This document shows, piece by piece, positions 19,012 through 27,046 of a stretch of DNA of 64,000 bases. The DNA is taken from assembly GCF_049340185.1 (NCBI RefSeq), contig NZ_JBMPPC010000003.1, positions 248,001 to 312,000 of the forward strand. The letters are read 5' to 3'. The DNA comes from Undibacterium sp049340185 (lineage in GTDB: Bacteria > Pseudomonadota > Gammaproteobacteria > Burkholderiales > Burkholderiaceae_D). Position 1 is the first letter of the stretch. Each line of letters begins with the position of its first letter. A program made the translations under genes and the position numbers. Below the pieces are notes generated by a model. The model ran no database searches and was not told the origin of the DNA. It saw nothing but the letters and a program-made list of their open reading frames with translations.

Positions 19012-20505
19012 ATGATGCAGTCAACTTCTTACTTACTCAGCCTCGCAATCTGGTGTCCCATTATTTTTGGACTCTTTGTGCTGGCATTTGGTCGCGATAG
19101 CAATCCCGGACTGACACGTGGTGTCTCGTTAATCGGCTCGCTAGCCAGTTTGCTGGTAACCATCCCTCTAATTGAGCGCTTTGATAACGCAGCGCATGGT
19201 ATGCAGTTCGTGGAAAAGAGTGCCTGGATAGAGCGCCTGAACGTCTTCTATGCATTAGGCGTTGACGGTATTTCATTATGGCTGGTGCCATTGACTGCCT
19301 TCATTACGGTAATTGTTGTGATTGCTGCCTGGGAAGTCATTGAAAAACAAGTTGCGCAATATATGGGGGCTTTCCTGATATTGTCCGGCCTAATGATTGG
19401 TGTTTTCTGCGCCACGGACGGATTGCTGTTTTATGTATTCTTTGAGGCGACTCTGATACCGATGTTTATCATCGTTGGTGTCTGGGGTGGTCCAAATCGT
19501 GTGTATGCCGCATTCAAGTTTTTCCTCTATACGTTGATGGGTTCTCTGTTAACTTTGGTCGCGATTATCTACTTGTATTTTAAGGCAGGGAACAGCTTCG
19601 ATATTTTGGCCTGGCACCAGTTGCCATTGCCATTGTCAACACAGATTATGATTTTCCTGGCTTTCCTGATGGCGTTTGCGGTCAAAGTGCCAATGTGGCC
19701 AGTGCATACGTGGCTGCCTGATGCTCACGTAGAAGCGCCAACCGGTGGTTCGGTTGTTCTGGCAGCCATCATGTTGAAATTGGGTGCCTATGGTTTCTTG
19801 CGTTTTTCTCTGCCGATTGCACCGGATGCGAGTCATTACTTATCTGGCTTTATTATTACCTTGTCCCTGATTGCCGTTATCTACATTGGTTTAGTGGCAC
19901 TGGTACAGGCAGATATGAAAAAACTGGTGGCGTATTCTTCGATCGCTCATATGGGTTTTGTCACACTAGGTTTCTTCATGTTTAACGACATGTCGGTACA
20001 AGGTGCGATTGTTCAGATGATTTCACACGGCTTTATTTCCGGAGCAATGTTCTTGTGTATCGGTGTCTTGTACGATCGCGTGCATTCTCGTCAGATCGTT
20101 GATTACGGTGGCGTTGTGAATACGATGCCTAAGTTTGCTGCTTTATTCGTTCTCTTCTCAATGGCAAATTGCGGCTTACCGGCGACATCGGGATTCGTTG
20201 GCGAATTCATGGTGATCCTTGGTGCGGTCCAGTTTAATTTCTGGATTGGTATGCTAGCGGCGACCGCGCTGATCTTCGGTGCTGCTTACTCTCTCTGGAT
20301 GGTGAAGCGGGTTGTGTTCGGTGCGATTGTGCATGAGCATGTCGCACAGTTGGCAGATCTTAATAAACGCGAATTTTTCATGTTGGGTGTTTTAGCGATC
20401 GCGGTCATTGCAATGGGTTTGTACCCAGCGCCATTCACTGATGCAATGCAGGTTTCTGTTGCAGACTTATTAAAGCATGTCGCAGCGACAAAAATCACAC
20501 CCTGA
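19012..20505 (+). CDS. nuoM: NADH-quinone oxidoreductase subunit M
   Basis: Second antiporter-like proton-pumping subunit, 497 residues (496 if the second of two adjacent ATG codons is used). The channel motifs FFEATLIPMFIIVG and VPMWPVHTWLPDAHVEAPT are present, with their conserved glutamate and lysine. Complete. Confidence 0.97.
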   Translation: MMQSTSYLLSLAIWCPIIFGLFVLAFGRDSNPGLTRGVSLIGSLASLLVTIPLIERFDNAAHGMQFVEKSAWIERLNVFYALGVDGISLWLVPLTAFITVIVVIAAWEVIEKQVAQYMGAFLILSGLMIGVFCATDGLLFYVFFEATLIPMFIIVGVWGGPNRVYAAFKFFLYTLMGSLLTLVAIIYLYFKAGNSFDILAWHQLPLPLSTQIMIFLAFLMAFAVKVPMWPVHTWLPDAHVEAPTGGSVVLAAIMLKLGAYGFLRFSLPIAPDASHYLSGFIITLSLIAVIYIGLVALVQADMKKLVAYSSIAHMGFVTLGFFMFNDMSVQGAIVQMISHGFISGAMFLCIGVLYDRVHSRQIVDYGGVVNTMPKFAALFVLFSMANCGLPATSGFVGEFMVILGAVQFNFWIGMLAATALIFGAAYSLWMVKRVVFGAIVHEHVAQLADLNKREFFMLGVLAIAVIAMGLYPAPFTDAMQVSVADLLKHVAATKITP

Positions 20506-20663
20506 GTACGTTGAATAATTAGCTGGACAATGAATTGAGCGATTAACTGAGCAATAAGCCGGATGATACGCTTAGAAATAACAAAAGACTGAATTGTGAG
20601 CGGGCATACAAAATGCTCGTGCAACTACAGATCGATGCTAGTACTTAGTACAAACGAAACTAT

Positions 20664-22139
20664 ATGAACCTGATACCACTTTATCCTGAAATCTTTTTGC
20701 TCCTGGCGATCTGCGTGATTTTGTTGATCGACATGTTTTTAGCAGATGATAAACGTAACGTGACATACGCACTGAGTATCTTGACTCTGGCGATATGTGG
20801 CGTGTTGACGGTGATGAATCCTAGCGGAGATATTTCGGTTTACCTAAGTAATAAAATGTTTGTGTCCGACCCGATGTCGAATTTGCTTAAATTATTTTCC
20901 TATATCGCAGTCGGTTTGACATTGATTTATGGCCGTCAATATGCGGCTGATCGTGGCATGACAAATGACAAATTAGGTGGTGAGTTCTATGTACTTGCCC
21001 TGTTTTCATTGCTTGGTCAGATGGTAATGATTTCGGGGAATAATTTCCTGGTCATTTATCTTGGTCTGGAATTGATGTCTCTGTCTCTTTATGCCTTGGT
21101 TGCATTGCGCAGAGACCATACTGTATCAACAGAAGCGGCGATGAAGTATTTCATTCTTGGCGCTCTAGCATCCGGTTTCCTGTTGTACGGTATATCCATG
21201 TTGTACGGTGCAACTGGATCGCTGGATCTGGCAGAAGTAGCTAAGGCTGCTGCTTCGCCTGCTGCAAACAAGCAGATTCTAGTATTCGGTATTGTCTTCC
21301 TGGTCGCTGGTCTGGCATTTAAACTCGGTGTTGTACCGTTCCATATGTGGGTGCCTGACGTTTATCAGGGATCTCCTACCGCAGTCACGCTCTTGCTGGG
21401 TGGTGCGCCGAAGCTCGCTGCTTTTGCTATCTGTTTTCGCTTGCTCGTTGAAGGACTTTTCCCACAAGCGATAGACTGGCAGCAAATGCTGGTCGTATTA
21501 GCTGTGATGTCCATGGCCATTGGTAATATTACAGCGATCGCTCAGACAAATCTGAAGCGCATGCTTGCTTACTCAACGATCTCCCAGATGGGATTTATGC
21601 TATTGGGCTTGTTGTCAGGCGTGGTGGGTCACAATACAAGTTTTGCTGCCGAAGCTTATAGTGCCTCTATGTTCTACAGCATCACTTACGTGTTGACGAC
21701 ACTGGGTACTTTTGGCGTGATCATGTTGTTGGCACGTTCAGGTTTTGAAGCTGAAAATCTCGATGATTTGAAAGGCCTCAATAAACGTAGCCCATGGTTT
21801 GCACTGGTGATGTTGTTATTGATGTTTTCACTGGCTGGCATCCCGCCAATGATGGGTTTCTACGCGAAATTGTCTGTATTAAAAGCTGTGCTGGCAACTG
21901 GCCAGGTATGGCTCGCTGTGGCAGCGGTTCTGTTCTCATTGATTGGTGCTTTCTACTATATTCGCGTAGTGAAATTGATGTACTTTGATCAGCCGGCAGA
22001 TCAACATGCGATCATCGCTAGTACAGATATGCGTATTGTTCTTAGCATTAACGGTATTGCTGTTCTGGTGATGGGCTTGATGCCAGGTTCTTTGATGTCG
22101 GCTTGCACCAATGCGATCATCAAGACCTTAGCGTCCTGA
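20664..22139 (+). CDS. nuoN: NADH-quinone oxidoreductase subunit N
   Basis: Third antiporter-like subunit, 491 residues, last complex I gene. Motifs YLGLELMSLSLYALVA and VVPFHMWVPDVYQGSPT carry the conserved channel glutamate and the following helix. A 158-base gap with imperfect short repeats separates it from nuoM. Confidence 0.97.
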   Translation: MNLIPLYPEIFLLLAICVILLIDMFLADDKRNVTYALSILTLAICGVLTVMNPSGDISVYLSNKMFVSDPMSNLLKLFSYIAVGLTLIYGRQYAADRGMTNDKLGGEFYVLALFSLLGQMVMISGNNFLVIYLGLELMSLSLYALVALRRDHTVSTEAAMKYFILGALASGFLLYGISMLYGATGSLDLAEVAKAAASPAANKQILVFGIVFLVAGLAFKLGVVPFHMWVPDVYQGSPTAVTLLLGGAPKLAAFAICFRLLVEGLFPQAIDWQQMLVVLAVMSMAIGNITAIAQTNLKRMLAYSTISQMGFMLLGLLSGVVGHNTSFAAEAYSASMFYSITYVLTTLGTFGVIMLLARSGFEAENLDDLKGLNKRSPWFALVMLLLMFSLAGIPPMMGFYAKLSVLKAVLATGQVWLAVAAVLFSLIGAFYYIRVVKLMYFDQPADQHAIIASTDMRIVLSINGIAVLVMGLMPGSLMSACTNAIIKTLAS

Positions 22140-22161
22140 TGTATTTTCCGGATACTCTTTA

Positions 22162-22470
22162 GTGGAAGTTTCTGCATCTGCCTGGCTGGTGATTATCTTG
22201 GCGATAATCGCGGCCAATCTGCCGTTTTTCAATGATCGCCTGTTTGCAATCATTCCATTGTCTAGCTGGCTCGCAAAGCCCTTTTGGTTCCGTTTGTTTG
22301 AGCTAACGGTCTTCTATTTCTCGCTTGGGTTCATCGCCAGCCTGCTCGAATCTAAAGCAGGTAATCGCTTTCCCCAGACCTGGGAATTCTATGCGATTAC
22401 TTCATGCCTGTTCATTGTTCTTGCGTTTCCGGGTTTTGTATATCGTTATCTGAGAAAACAGCATGGATAA
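22162..22470 (+). CDS. DUF2818 family small membrane protein
   Basis: 102 residues, GTG start, with three or so hydrophobic segments (about 6-20, 47-63 and 80-96). It resembles the DUF2818 family, usually found directly after nuoN in Burkholderiales. The position suggests a complex I-linked role, but no function is known. Its end overlaps the NUDIX gene by eight bases, so the two are co-translated. Confidence 0.85.
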   Translation: MEVSASAWLVIILAIIAANLPFFNDRLFAIIPLSSWLAKPFWFRLFELTVFYFSLGFIASLLESKAGNRFPQTWEFYAITSCLFIVLAFPGFVYRYLRKQHG

Positions 22471-23038
22471 GCTGACACTGAGCCCGGATGCGAATCCTCA
22501 TCTTGCTGAGATAAAAGTGAGTGGAGAACTCGCCTACTCAGGTAGTTTTCTCAAAGTCGAAAAAGATATAGTTCGTTTACCTGATGCTAATCAAGTTACC
22601 CGTGAATATATAAAACATCCTGGTGCGGTCGTCATTTTGCCATTGCTTGATGATGGTACTGTGCTGATGGAACGTCAGTTTCGCTATCCACTCAATCAGG
22701 TGTTTATCGAATTCCCGGCCGGTAAAATTGATCCTGATGAAGATGCCCTAGTTTGCGCTAAACGCGAATTGCTCGAAGAGACTGGGTACACCGCAACCGA
22801 GTGGCGTTACCTTTGTACGATTCATAACGCAATTGCGTACTCAGATGAGCATCTGGATATTTTTCTTGCCAAAGGACTGGTTGCCGGAAAAGCGCAGTTA
22901 GATGAAGAAGAATTTCTCGAAACGTTTACTGCGACTATTCCTGAACTTTTAGACTGGGTGAGGACAGGAAAAATCACGGACGTAAAAACTGTTATCGGCA
23001 GTTTTTGGCTTCAAAAAGTACTTTCTGAAAACTGGTGA
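22463..23038 (+). CDS. NUDIX hydrolase, ADP-ribose pyrophosphatase type
   Basis: 191 residues. The Nudix box is complete: G then KIDPDEDALVCAKRELLEETGY, with the REL and EE metal-binding residues. The upstream stretch KHPGAVVILPLLDDGTVLMERQFRYP is characteristic of ADP-ribose pyrophosphatases that cleave ADP-ribose to AMP and ribose-5-phosphate. Last gene of the nuo operon, before a terminator. Substrate is inferred from family likeness. Confidence 0.9.
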   Translation: MDKLTLSPDANPHLAEIKVSGELAYSGSFLKVEKDIVRLPDANQVTREYIKHPGAVVILPLLDDGTVLMERQFRYPLNQVFIEFPAGKIDPDEDALVCAKRELLEETGYTATEWRYLCTIHNAIAYSDEHLDIFLAKGLVAGKAQLDEEEFLETFTATIPELLDWVRTGKITDVKTVIGSFWLQKVLSENW

Positions 23039-23100
23039 TTCTTTAATAGTCATCAGAAAAATTGATAATGTAGGTTGAAAATCTACATCAAGATCAAGCC

Positions 23101-23128
23101 AGCCACTTTGAGGAAAAGTGGCTTTTTT
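23101..23128 (+). terminator. terminator of the nuo operon
   Basis: AGCCACTT (23101-23108) pairs with AAGTGGCT (23116-23123) and is followed by TTTTT. It ends the unit nuoA to NUDIX. Confidence 0.85.
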
Positions 23129-23431
23129 ATTGTTGTGGTAAAAGCAGACGCAAATCATTTTTACGTCATGTTTATATCTTGAGCGGACCTTTTTAGAGAA
23201 TCTTTACCGCGCTGGTGCTATCTTGGAATCACCACAACAACCCGTGTTAATTCCATGAATCGCATTACCTCAGCATCTAGTTCTTCGCGCTTTTCTTTGG
23301 TTTCCGCATTTACTTCAGCGAAGACTCTCTCATCGGATGGTAGCAACAGTAACCCGTCTCTCGCAAAACCAAAATACGCGTCAACAACAGTTACTTTTCC
23401 CAAGGTATCTTATCGCATTCAACGACAAGTT
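23129..23431. other. about 300 bases without a clear gene
   Basis: Both strands stay open here. On the minus strand 23218-23403 could encode 61 residues from a TTG codon, with an ordinary charged composition (ETKEKREELDAEVMRF). On the plus strand the frame is an extension of the following gene, but its serine-rich composition looks like the antisense of coding DNA. Neither has a good ribosome site. It may be a small gene or a decayed one. Confidence 0.3.
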
Positions 23432-23686
23432 ATGTCGCCAGAATTTATGATGCGGATTACCGTCGATAGTGATTGCGCTACCGAATTAAGGCATCTGATA
23501 TTAAATCGTTGTGGCAAGTTGGTCACCTATATTCGCATGCAGCCTGTAGACCACGCTAGTCGCATGATCGTTTGGTTGTGCCTGGCAAAGCCAGCAGTTG
23601 AAACCATTATTCACGCAGTCATGATGGCTTTACCAAGTGCTGAGTTTGGAAAAATTACGCCATTATCTCCGACGCTTGTCCGCTAA
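23432..23686 (+). CDS. small hypothetical protein, ACT-like fold possible
   Basis: 84 residues from the ATG at 23432. The frame is open from 23255 (143 residues), but the extra N-terminus is Ser-rich and unconvincing. The body alternates strands and helices (MRITVDSDCATELRHLILN, then KLVTYIRMQPV, then RMIVWLCLA, then VETIIHAVMMALP), a beta-alpha-beta pattern like small ferredoxin-fold or ACT regulatory domains. I do not recognise the family. It lies 91 bases before the DapA homologue and may belong with it. Confidence 0.55.
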   Translation: MSPEFMMRITVDSDCATELRHLILNRCGKLVTYIRMQPVDHASRMIVWLCLAKPAVETIIHAVMMALPSAEFGKITPLSPTLVR

Positions 23687-23777
23687 GTTTTAGATCTGAT
23701 CAGTGAGAAGAAGAGAGACTAAAAGCTTAGCCCCATCTCTTAATCAATCCCTCTTGTATCGATGAAAGAAAACGATT

Positions 23778-24785
23778 ATGACTACATTTGATGGTATTTG
23801 GGTGCCCTTGGTCACGCCTTTCCGACAACAAAAAATTGATTTGAGAGCCGCGCAGCAACTCGCTCTGCAAATGACTGATGCTGGTGTCAAAGGTCTGGTT
23901 GTTTGTGGTACTACCGGCGAGTCAGCGACCCTTGATGATGCAGAACAAGCGCGATTACTCGCTGCGATTCAAGAAGCGGTTCCCGCCAATTTTCCTGTTG
24001 CATTAGGTTTAAGTGGTAGTGGCACGCATGCAATGGTGGAGCGCTTGACGCGCTTCGGTATTACGCCAGCGGCTTATCTGATTTCTGCACCAACCTATGT
24101 CCGTCCATCGCAAGAAGGCATACGCTTACATTTTGAGGCCTTGGCCGCAGCGAGTGACCGTCCCATTATTTTATATAACATTCCTTCCAGAACTGGCGCC
24201 AATATTGACTTGGAAACAGTCGCCACACTTGCTGCTAATCCTAAATTTGTCGCGATCAAAGATTGTGGCGGTCAATTAGACCAGACCAGCGCATTACTCA
24301 GTCAGGCTAGACTCAATGTTTTATGCGGTGACGACGCATTGATGTTTGATGTATTTGCCATGGGTGGGCATGGTGCTATTTCTGCATCTGCACACATACG
24401 CCCAGATTTATTTGTCCATTTGTTGCATTTAATAGGGCATTCAAAAACGCGAGAGGCCTTAGTCTTATTCAGCCAATTATTACCATTGATTAAAGTCTTG
24501 TTTTCGGAACCAAATCCGGCACCGGTCAAAGCTGCTTTATCTATGTTGTGGGGTACAGAAGACAGTATGCGTTTGCCGATGACACCTATGTCCAATAAGG
24601 GAAAACTCCAGTTAGCAAAAGCCCTTGAGCAAGTAATGGCCATACCTAGTCCTAACGTATCAAATTTTAGCTCGCTGAAAATATCACAGCGCGAATTGGA
24701 ATTGCAATTAATCACCGAGACGACATTTTCTCCTAAGTGTTCTGCTGAGCTTGCTTCAGAACCCAGTAAAGAACTAGTTCATTAA
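23778..24785 (+). CDS. dihydrodipicolinate synthase family protein (DapA homologue)
   Basis: Class I aldolase-type lyase. 335 residues. The DapA catalytic set is intact and at the E. coli numbering: Thr45-Thr46 in CGTTGES, Tyr107 in APTYVRPSQEG, Tyr133 and Arg138 in YNIPSRTG, Schiff-base Lys161 in AIKDC. True 4-hydroxy-tetrahydrodipicolinate synthase activity is therefore plausible. An extra tail of about 40 residues after residue 292 is not part of the core family. The usual neighbour bamC is absent; instead it leads a cassette of ParA-like and membrane proteins, which suggests a paralogue with a special role. Confidence 0.85.
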   Translation: MTTFDGIWVPLVTPFRQQKIDLRAAQQLALQMTDAGVKGLVVCGTTGESATLDDAEQARLLAAIQEAVPANFPVALGLSGSGTHAMVERLTRFGITPAAYLISAPTYVRPSQEGIRLHFEALAAASDRPIILYNIPSRTGANIDLETVATLAANPKFVAIKDCGGQLDQTSALLSQARLNVLCGDDALMFDVFAMGGHGAISASAHIRPDLFVHLLHLIGHSKTREALVLFSQLLPLIKVLFSEPNPAPVKAALSMLWGTEDSMRLPMTPMSNKGKLQLAKALEQVMAIPSPNVSNFSSLKISQRELELQLITETTFSPKCSAELASEPSKELVH

Positions 24786-24822
24786 ATCCCGATTAAAGCA
24801 GAGTTTGCAAAAAAAGAACATT

Positions 24823-25491
24823 ATGATAATTACGATTGCCAATCAAACTGGCGGCACCGAAAAATCCATGCTGGCAGATAGCCTTGCTGCCTTGCGTACT
24901 CAGACCGGACGTAAGGTATTGCTGGTGGATAATGATCCTAAACAGTCGTCCTTATGCTGGTGTACCGAGCGCAATGCCAGTGGTATTAGTCCTGCGGTCA
25001 TGGCGCGAGCTGTTAGCGGTAAGGGAATGCAGCCAGAGTTGGAAAATTTAGGCTACCGCTTTCAAGATATTGTCATTGATACCGAAGCTCGTGATTCTCT
25101 GGGCAGCAGGTCCGCATTGATCGCTGCACGCTTGGTAGTCATTGCGTTGGATTCCGATCAATTTAATACAGATAGGATTGATTCTGTAAATTCAAATTGC
25201 TTTAGCGAAGACAAACTGACCGCAAGAATCGTCGCCGCTCGTGAATTTAACCCTAGTCTGCGTATTCTTGTTGTGATTACCTACCGTTCTACCTATCCCA
25301 CATCTGACTGTTTAGACGCCGCCAAACAATTTGTTGCAGGCGTTCCTTTTGCTGAGTTGTTTACTAGACCAATACATGCAGATGCGGTTTTGCATGCGGC
25401 CTACAAGGAGGGACTGGCAATCAGCGAATGTGCGGACAGGCAAACAGCGCAAGAGATACAAGATTTATACATTGAAGTTTTTGGTGATTAA
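24823..25491 (+). CDS. ParA/MinD-like ATPase with altered P-loop
   Basis: 222 residues from the ATG at 24823 (a TTG at 24805 is an alternative). The N-terminus IITIANQTGGTEKS aligns with the deviant Walker A motif KGGxGK[ST], but the signature lysine is Thr9 and the glycine before the catalytic lysine is Glu13. Lys14 and Ser15 remain. The A' motif VLLVDNDPKQSS (Asp36, Asp38) is normal. The layout resembles short ParA proteins. Loss of the signature lysine should affect dimer-dependent ATP hydrolysis. It has no ParB partner here. 37 bases after the DapA homologue and 19 before a membrane protein gene. Confidence 0.75.
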   Translation: MIITIANQTGGTEKSMLADSLAALRTQTGRKVLLVDNDPKQSSLCWCTERNASGISPAVMARAVSGKGMQPELENLGYRFQDIVIDTEARDSLGSRSALIAARLVVIALDSDQFNTDRIDSVNSNCFSEDKLTARIVAAREFNPSLRILVVITYRSTYPTSDCLDAAKQFVAGVPFAELFTRPIHADAVLHAAYKEGLAISECADRQTAQEIQDLYIEVFGD

Positions 25492-25510
25492 GTGATCATT
25501 CAGCGCCGCT

Positions 25511-26170
25511 ATGTCATTTACCTTTTCATTTTTCATTGTTTTACTTTTAGTACTTAATTCCATGTTAGGCATGTCGCCTCAGTTGATCGTAAATTCTCAG
25601 TCCGATTTGTTAACGACGTCGGGAGTAAGTCCGGGAGTAGCGTCCTCACCAAGCAATAACCAGATTTTCATGGCGTGTACTTGCTTGTTGTTGATACTGC
25701 TTTTGCTCTCATTATTCGGACAATCGTTTCGATATTGGGTACCAATATCAGTAGCCAATAGGGCTAGCCTGCAAGTGAGCGCTGGATTGATCTTATTGTT
25801 GGCTGCGCTGGGAATGGTATTTTTTTCTAAGACAAAGAAAATATCTCAGCGCACTAATCATCAAGCCAATCAAATCCTTGATCCGTTTGATGATAAGCGC
25901 TGGTCTTTGTTGCGGCTTTTTAGCCCGACTGCAATGATGACAGTCTTGTTGTTAAGCGCGATACAGCCAGAGCACATGCAGCAAATTGTGGCTGCTTCGG
26001 CTGCCGCCACGGTGGTGCTTACCGTCCTTCTCGTTACGCTAAAAAATGTACAAAACTATCGCAGATTCGCATTAGTCGCTAATGGCTTTCAGATCTTGTT
26101 AGGTTTGATTCTGGCGGTGATTGCGATCGATAGAATGTTGACTGGTCTCCATCTGTATTTTCAGCATTGA
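25511..26170 (+). CDS. multi-pass membrane protein of unknown function
   Basis: 219 residues, not recognised. About six hydrophobic segments: 3-22 (signal-like), 52-70, 84-104, 138-155, 160-178 and 190-212. The region between the first two is a polar Ser/Gln-rich stretch, and a charged loop (KTKKISQRTNHQANQ) follows the third. It lies between the two ParA-like genes with gaps of 19 and 10 bases, so it is very probably co-expressed with them and could be their membrane anchor. That role is inferred. Confidence 0.7.
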   Translation: MSFTFSFFIVLLLVLNSMLGMSPQLIVNSQSDLLTTSGVSPGVASSPSNNQIFMACTCLLLILLLLSLFGQSFRYWVPISVANRASLQVSAGLILLLAALGMVFFSKTKKISQRTNHQANQILDPFDDKRWSLLRLFSPTAMMTVLLLSAIQPEHMQQIVAASAAATVVLTVLLVTLKNVQNYRRFALVANGFQILLGLILAVIAIDRMLTGLHLYFQH

Positions 26171-26180
26171 TGGGACTCCG

Positions 26181-26753
26181 ATGATTTTGACCATGGTGGC
26201 TGATCCCTCTCTGCATTCAATGCGCGCAAGCGCCACGTTGGCGAAGGCTGTTGCACAACAGCGGGCAGATGCTGGTAGAAATGTACTGCTGGTTTCTCAG
26301 CAGTCTGATACTGAGCTTGGTTGGAATGCGATCGAGCTGAAAGCTGGCGCGGCATTGCATTCAATTTGTGCCGGTAGTCTGGCAGCCAAGCTGGAAACGA
26401 CTTACTGCGCTTATCACACAACCTTGATTCATTTATATCAGGATCAAGACCGGCATCAACATCTCGAACACCATGCGCTGATGGCGTCCTGCGATGTGGC
26501 TGTATTCCATTTGCATGCGGCACATTTTGATAGCCGGGCGCAGCAGCGTTTACTCACGCAGATTGCCGCGGTGCGCCTTCATCGTTGGGATCGCCCGGTC
26601 CTGTTGGCGATTGAATCTACGTCGGCCAGTCTTGAGCAAATTGCCAGTCTCATCGCAATGGAGAAAAATCTGCAAATCAAAATCGTTTTGCTACCAGCCG
26701 GGGCAGATAGTCCTGATAGATGCAAGAGTCTGTATCGAGCGCTATTTCTTTGA
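26181..26753 (+). CDS. degenerate ParA-like protein without nucleotide motifs
   Basis: 190 residues. The first 47 residues follow the same pattern as the neighbouring ParA-like ATPase: a hydrophobic strand (MILTMVADP), a helix (SATLAKAVAQQ), then a strand GRNVLLVSQQSDTELGW that matches its GRKVLLVDNDPKQSSLCW. The P-loop is replaced by DPSLHSMRAS, and the Walker A' aspartates are missing. I read it as a divergent, probably non-hydrolysing paralogue. Last gene of the cassette, ten bases after the membrane protein. Confidence 0.6.
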   Translation: MILTMVADPSLHSMRASATLAKAVAQQRADAGRNVLLVSQQSDTELGWNAIELKAGAALHSICAGSLAAKLETTYCAYHTTLIHLYQDQDRHQHLEHHALMASCDVAVFHLHAAHFDSRAQQRLLTQIAAVRLHRWDRPVLLAIESTSASLEQIASLIAMEKNLQIKIVLLPAGADSPDRCKSLYRALFL

Positions 26754-26983
26754 CTTCAGCTGTTTTTATATATTCTGAGTAACACTGATTTTAATGAGTC
26801 TCTAATATGAAACATTTAATATGCTTTAGCATTTGCATCTAATAGTCATATGGACACCTGATATATTCAAGTCGGCATTTTATTGTAGAAATAATTTGCT
26901 ATGCGAGGTATTACTAAGTAGCTTGAACCTTGATGTCGCAAAATAATTCAAGGAAACCGATAAACGACGTAGATATAAACTGC

Positions 26984-27020
26984 ATACAAAAAAACCACGA
27001 TTTTTCGTGGTTTTTTGTAT
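26984..27020. terminator. bidirectional terminator
   Basis: ATACAAAAA..CCACGA pairs with TCGTGG..TTTTTTGTAT around a short loop, with T runs on both strands. It serves the plus-strand cassette and the minus-strand ETF-QO gene. Confidence 0.88.
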
Positions 27021-27046
27021 TTATGTGAAAGCAAACAGGCAGCGTT

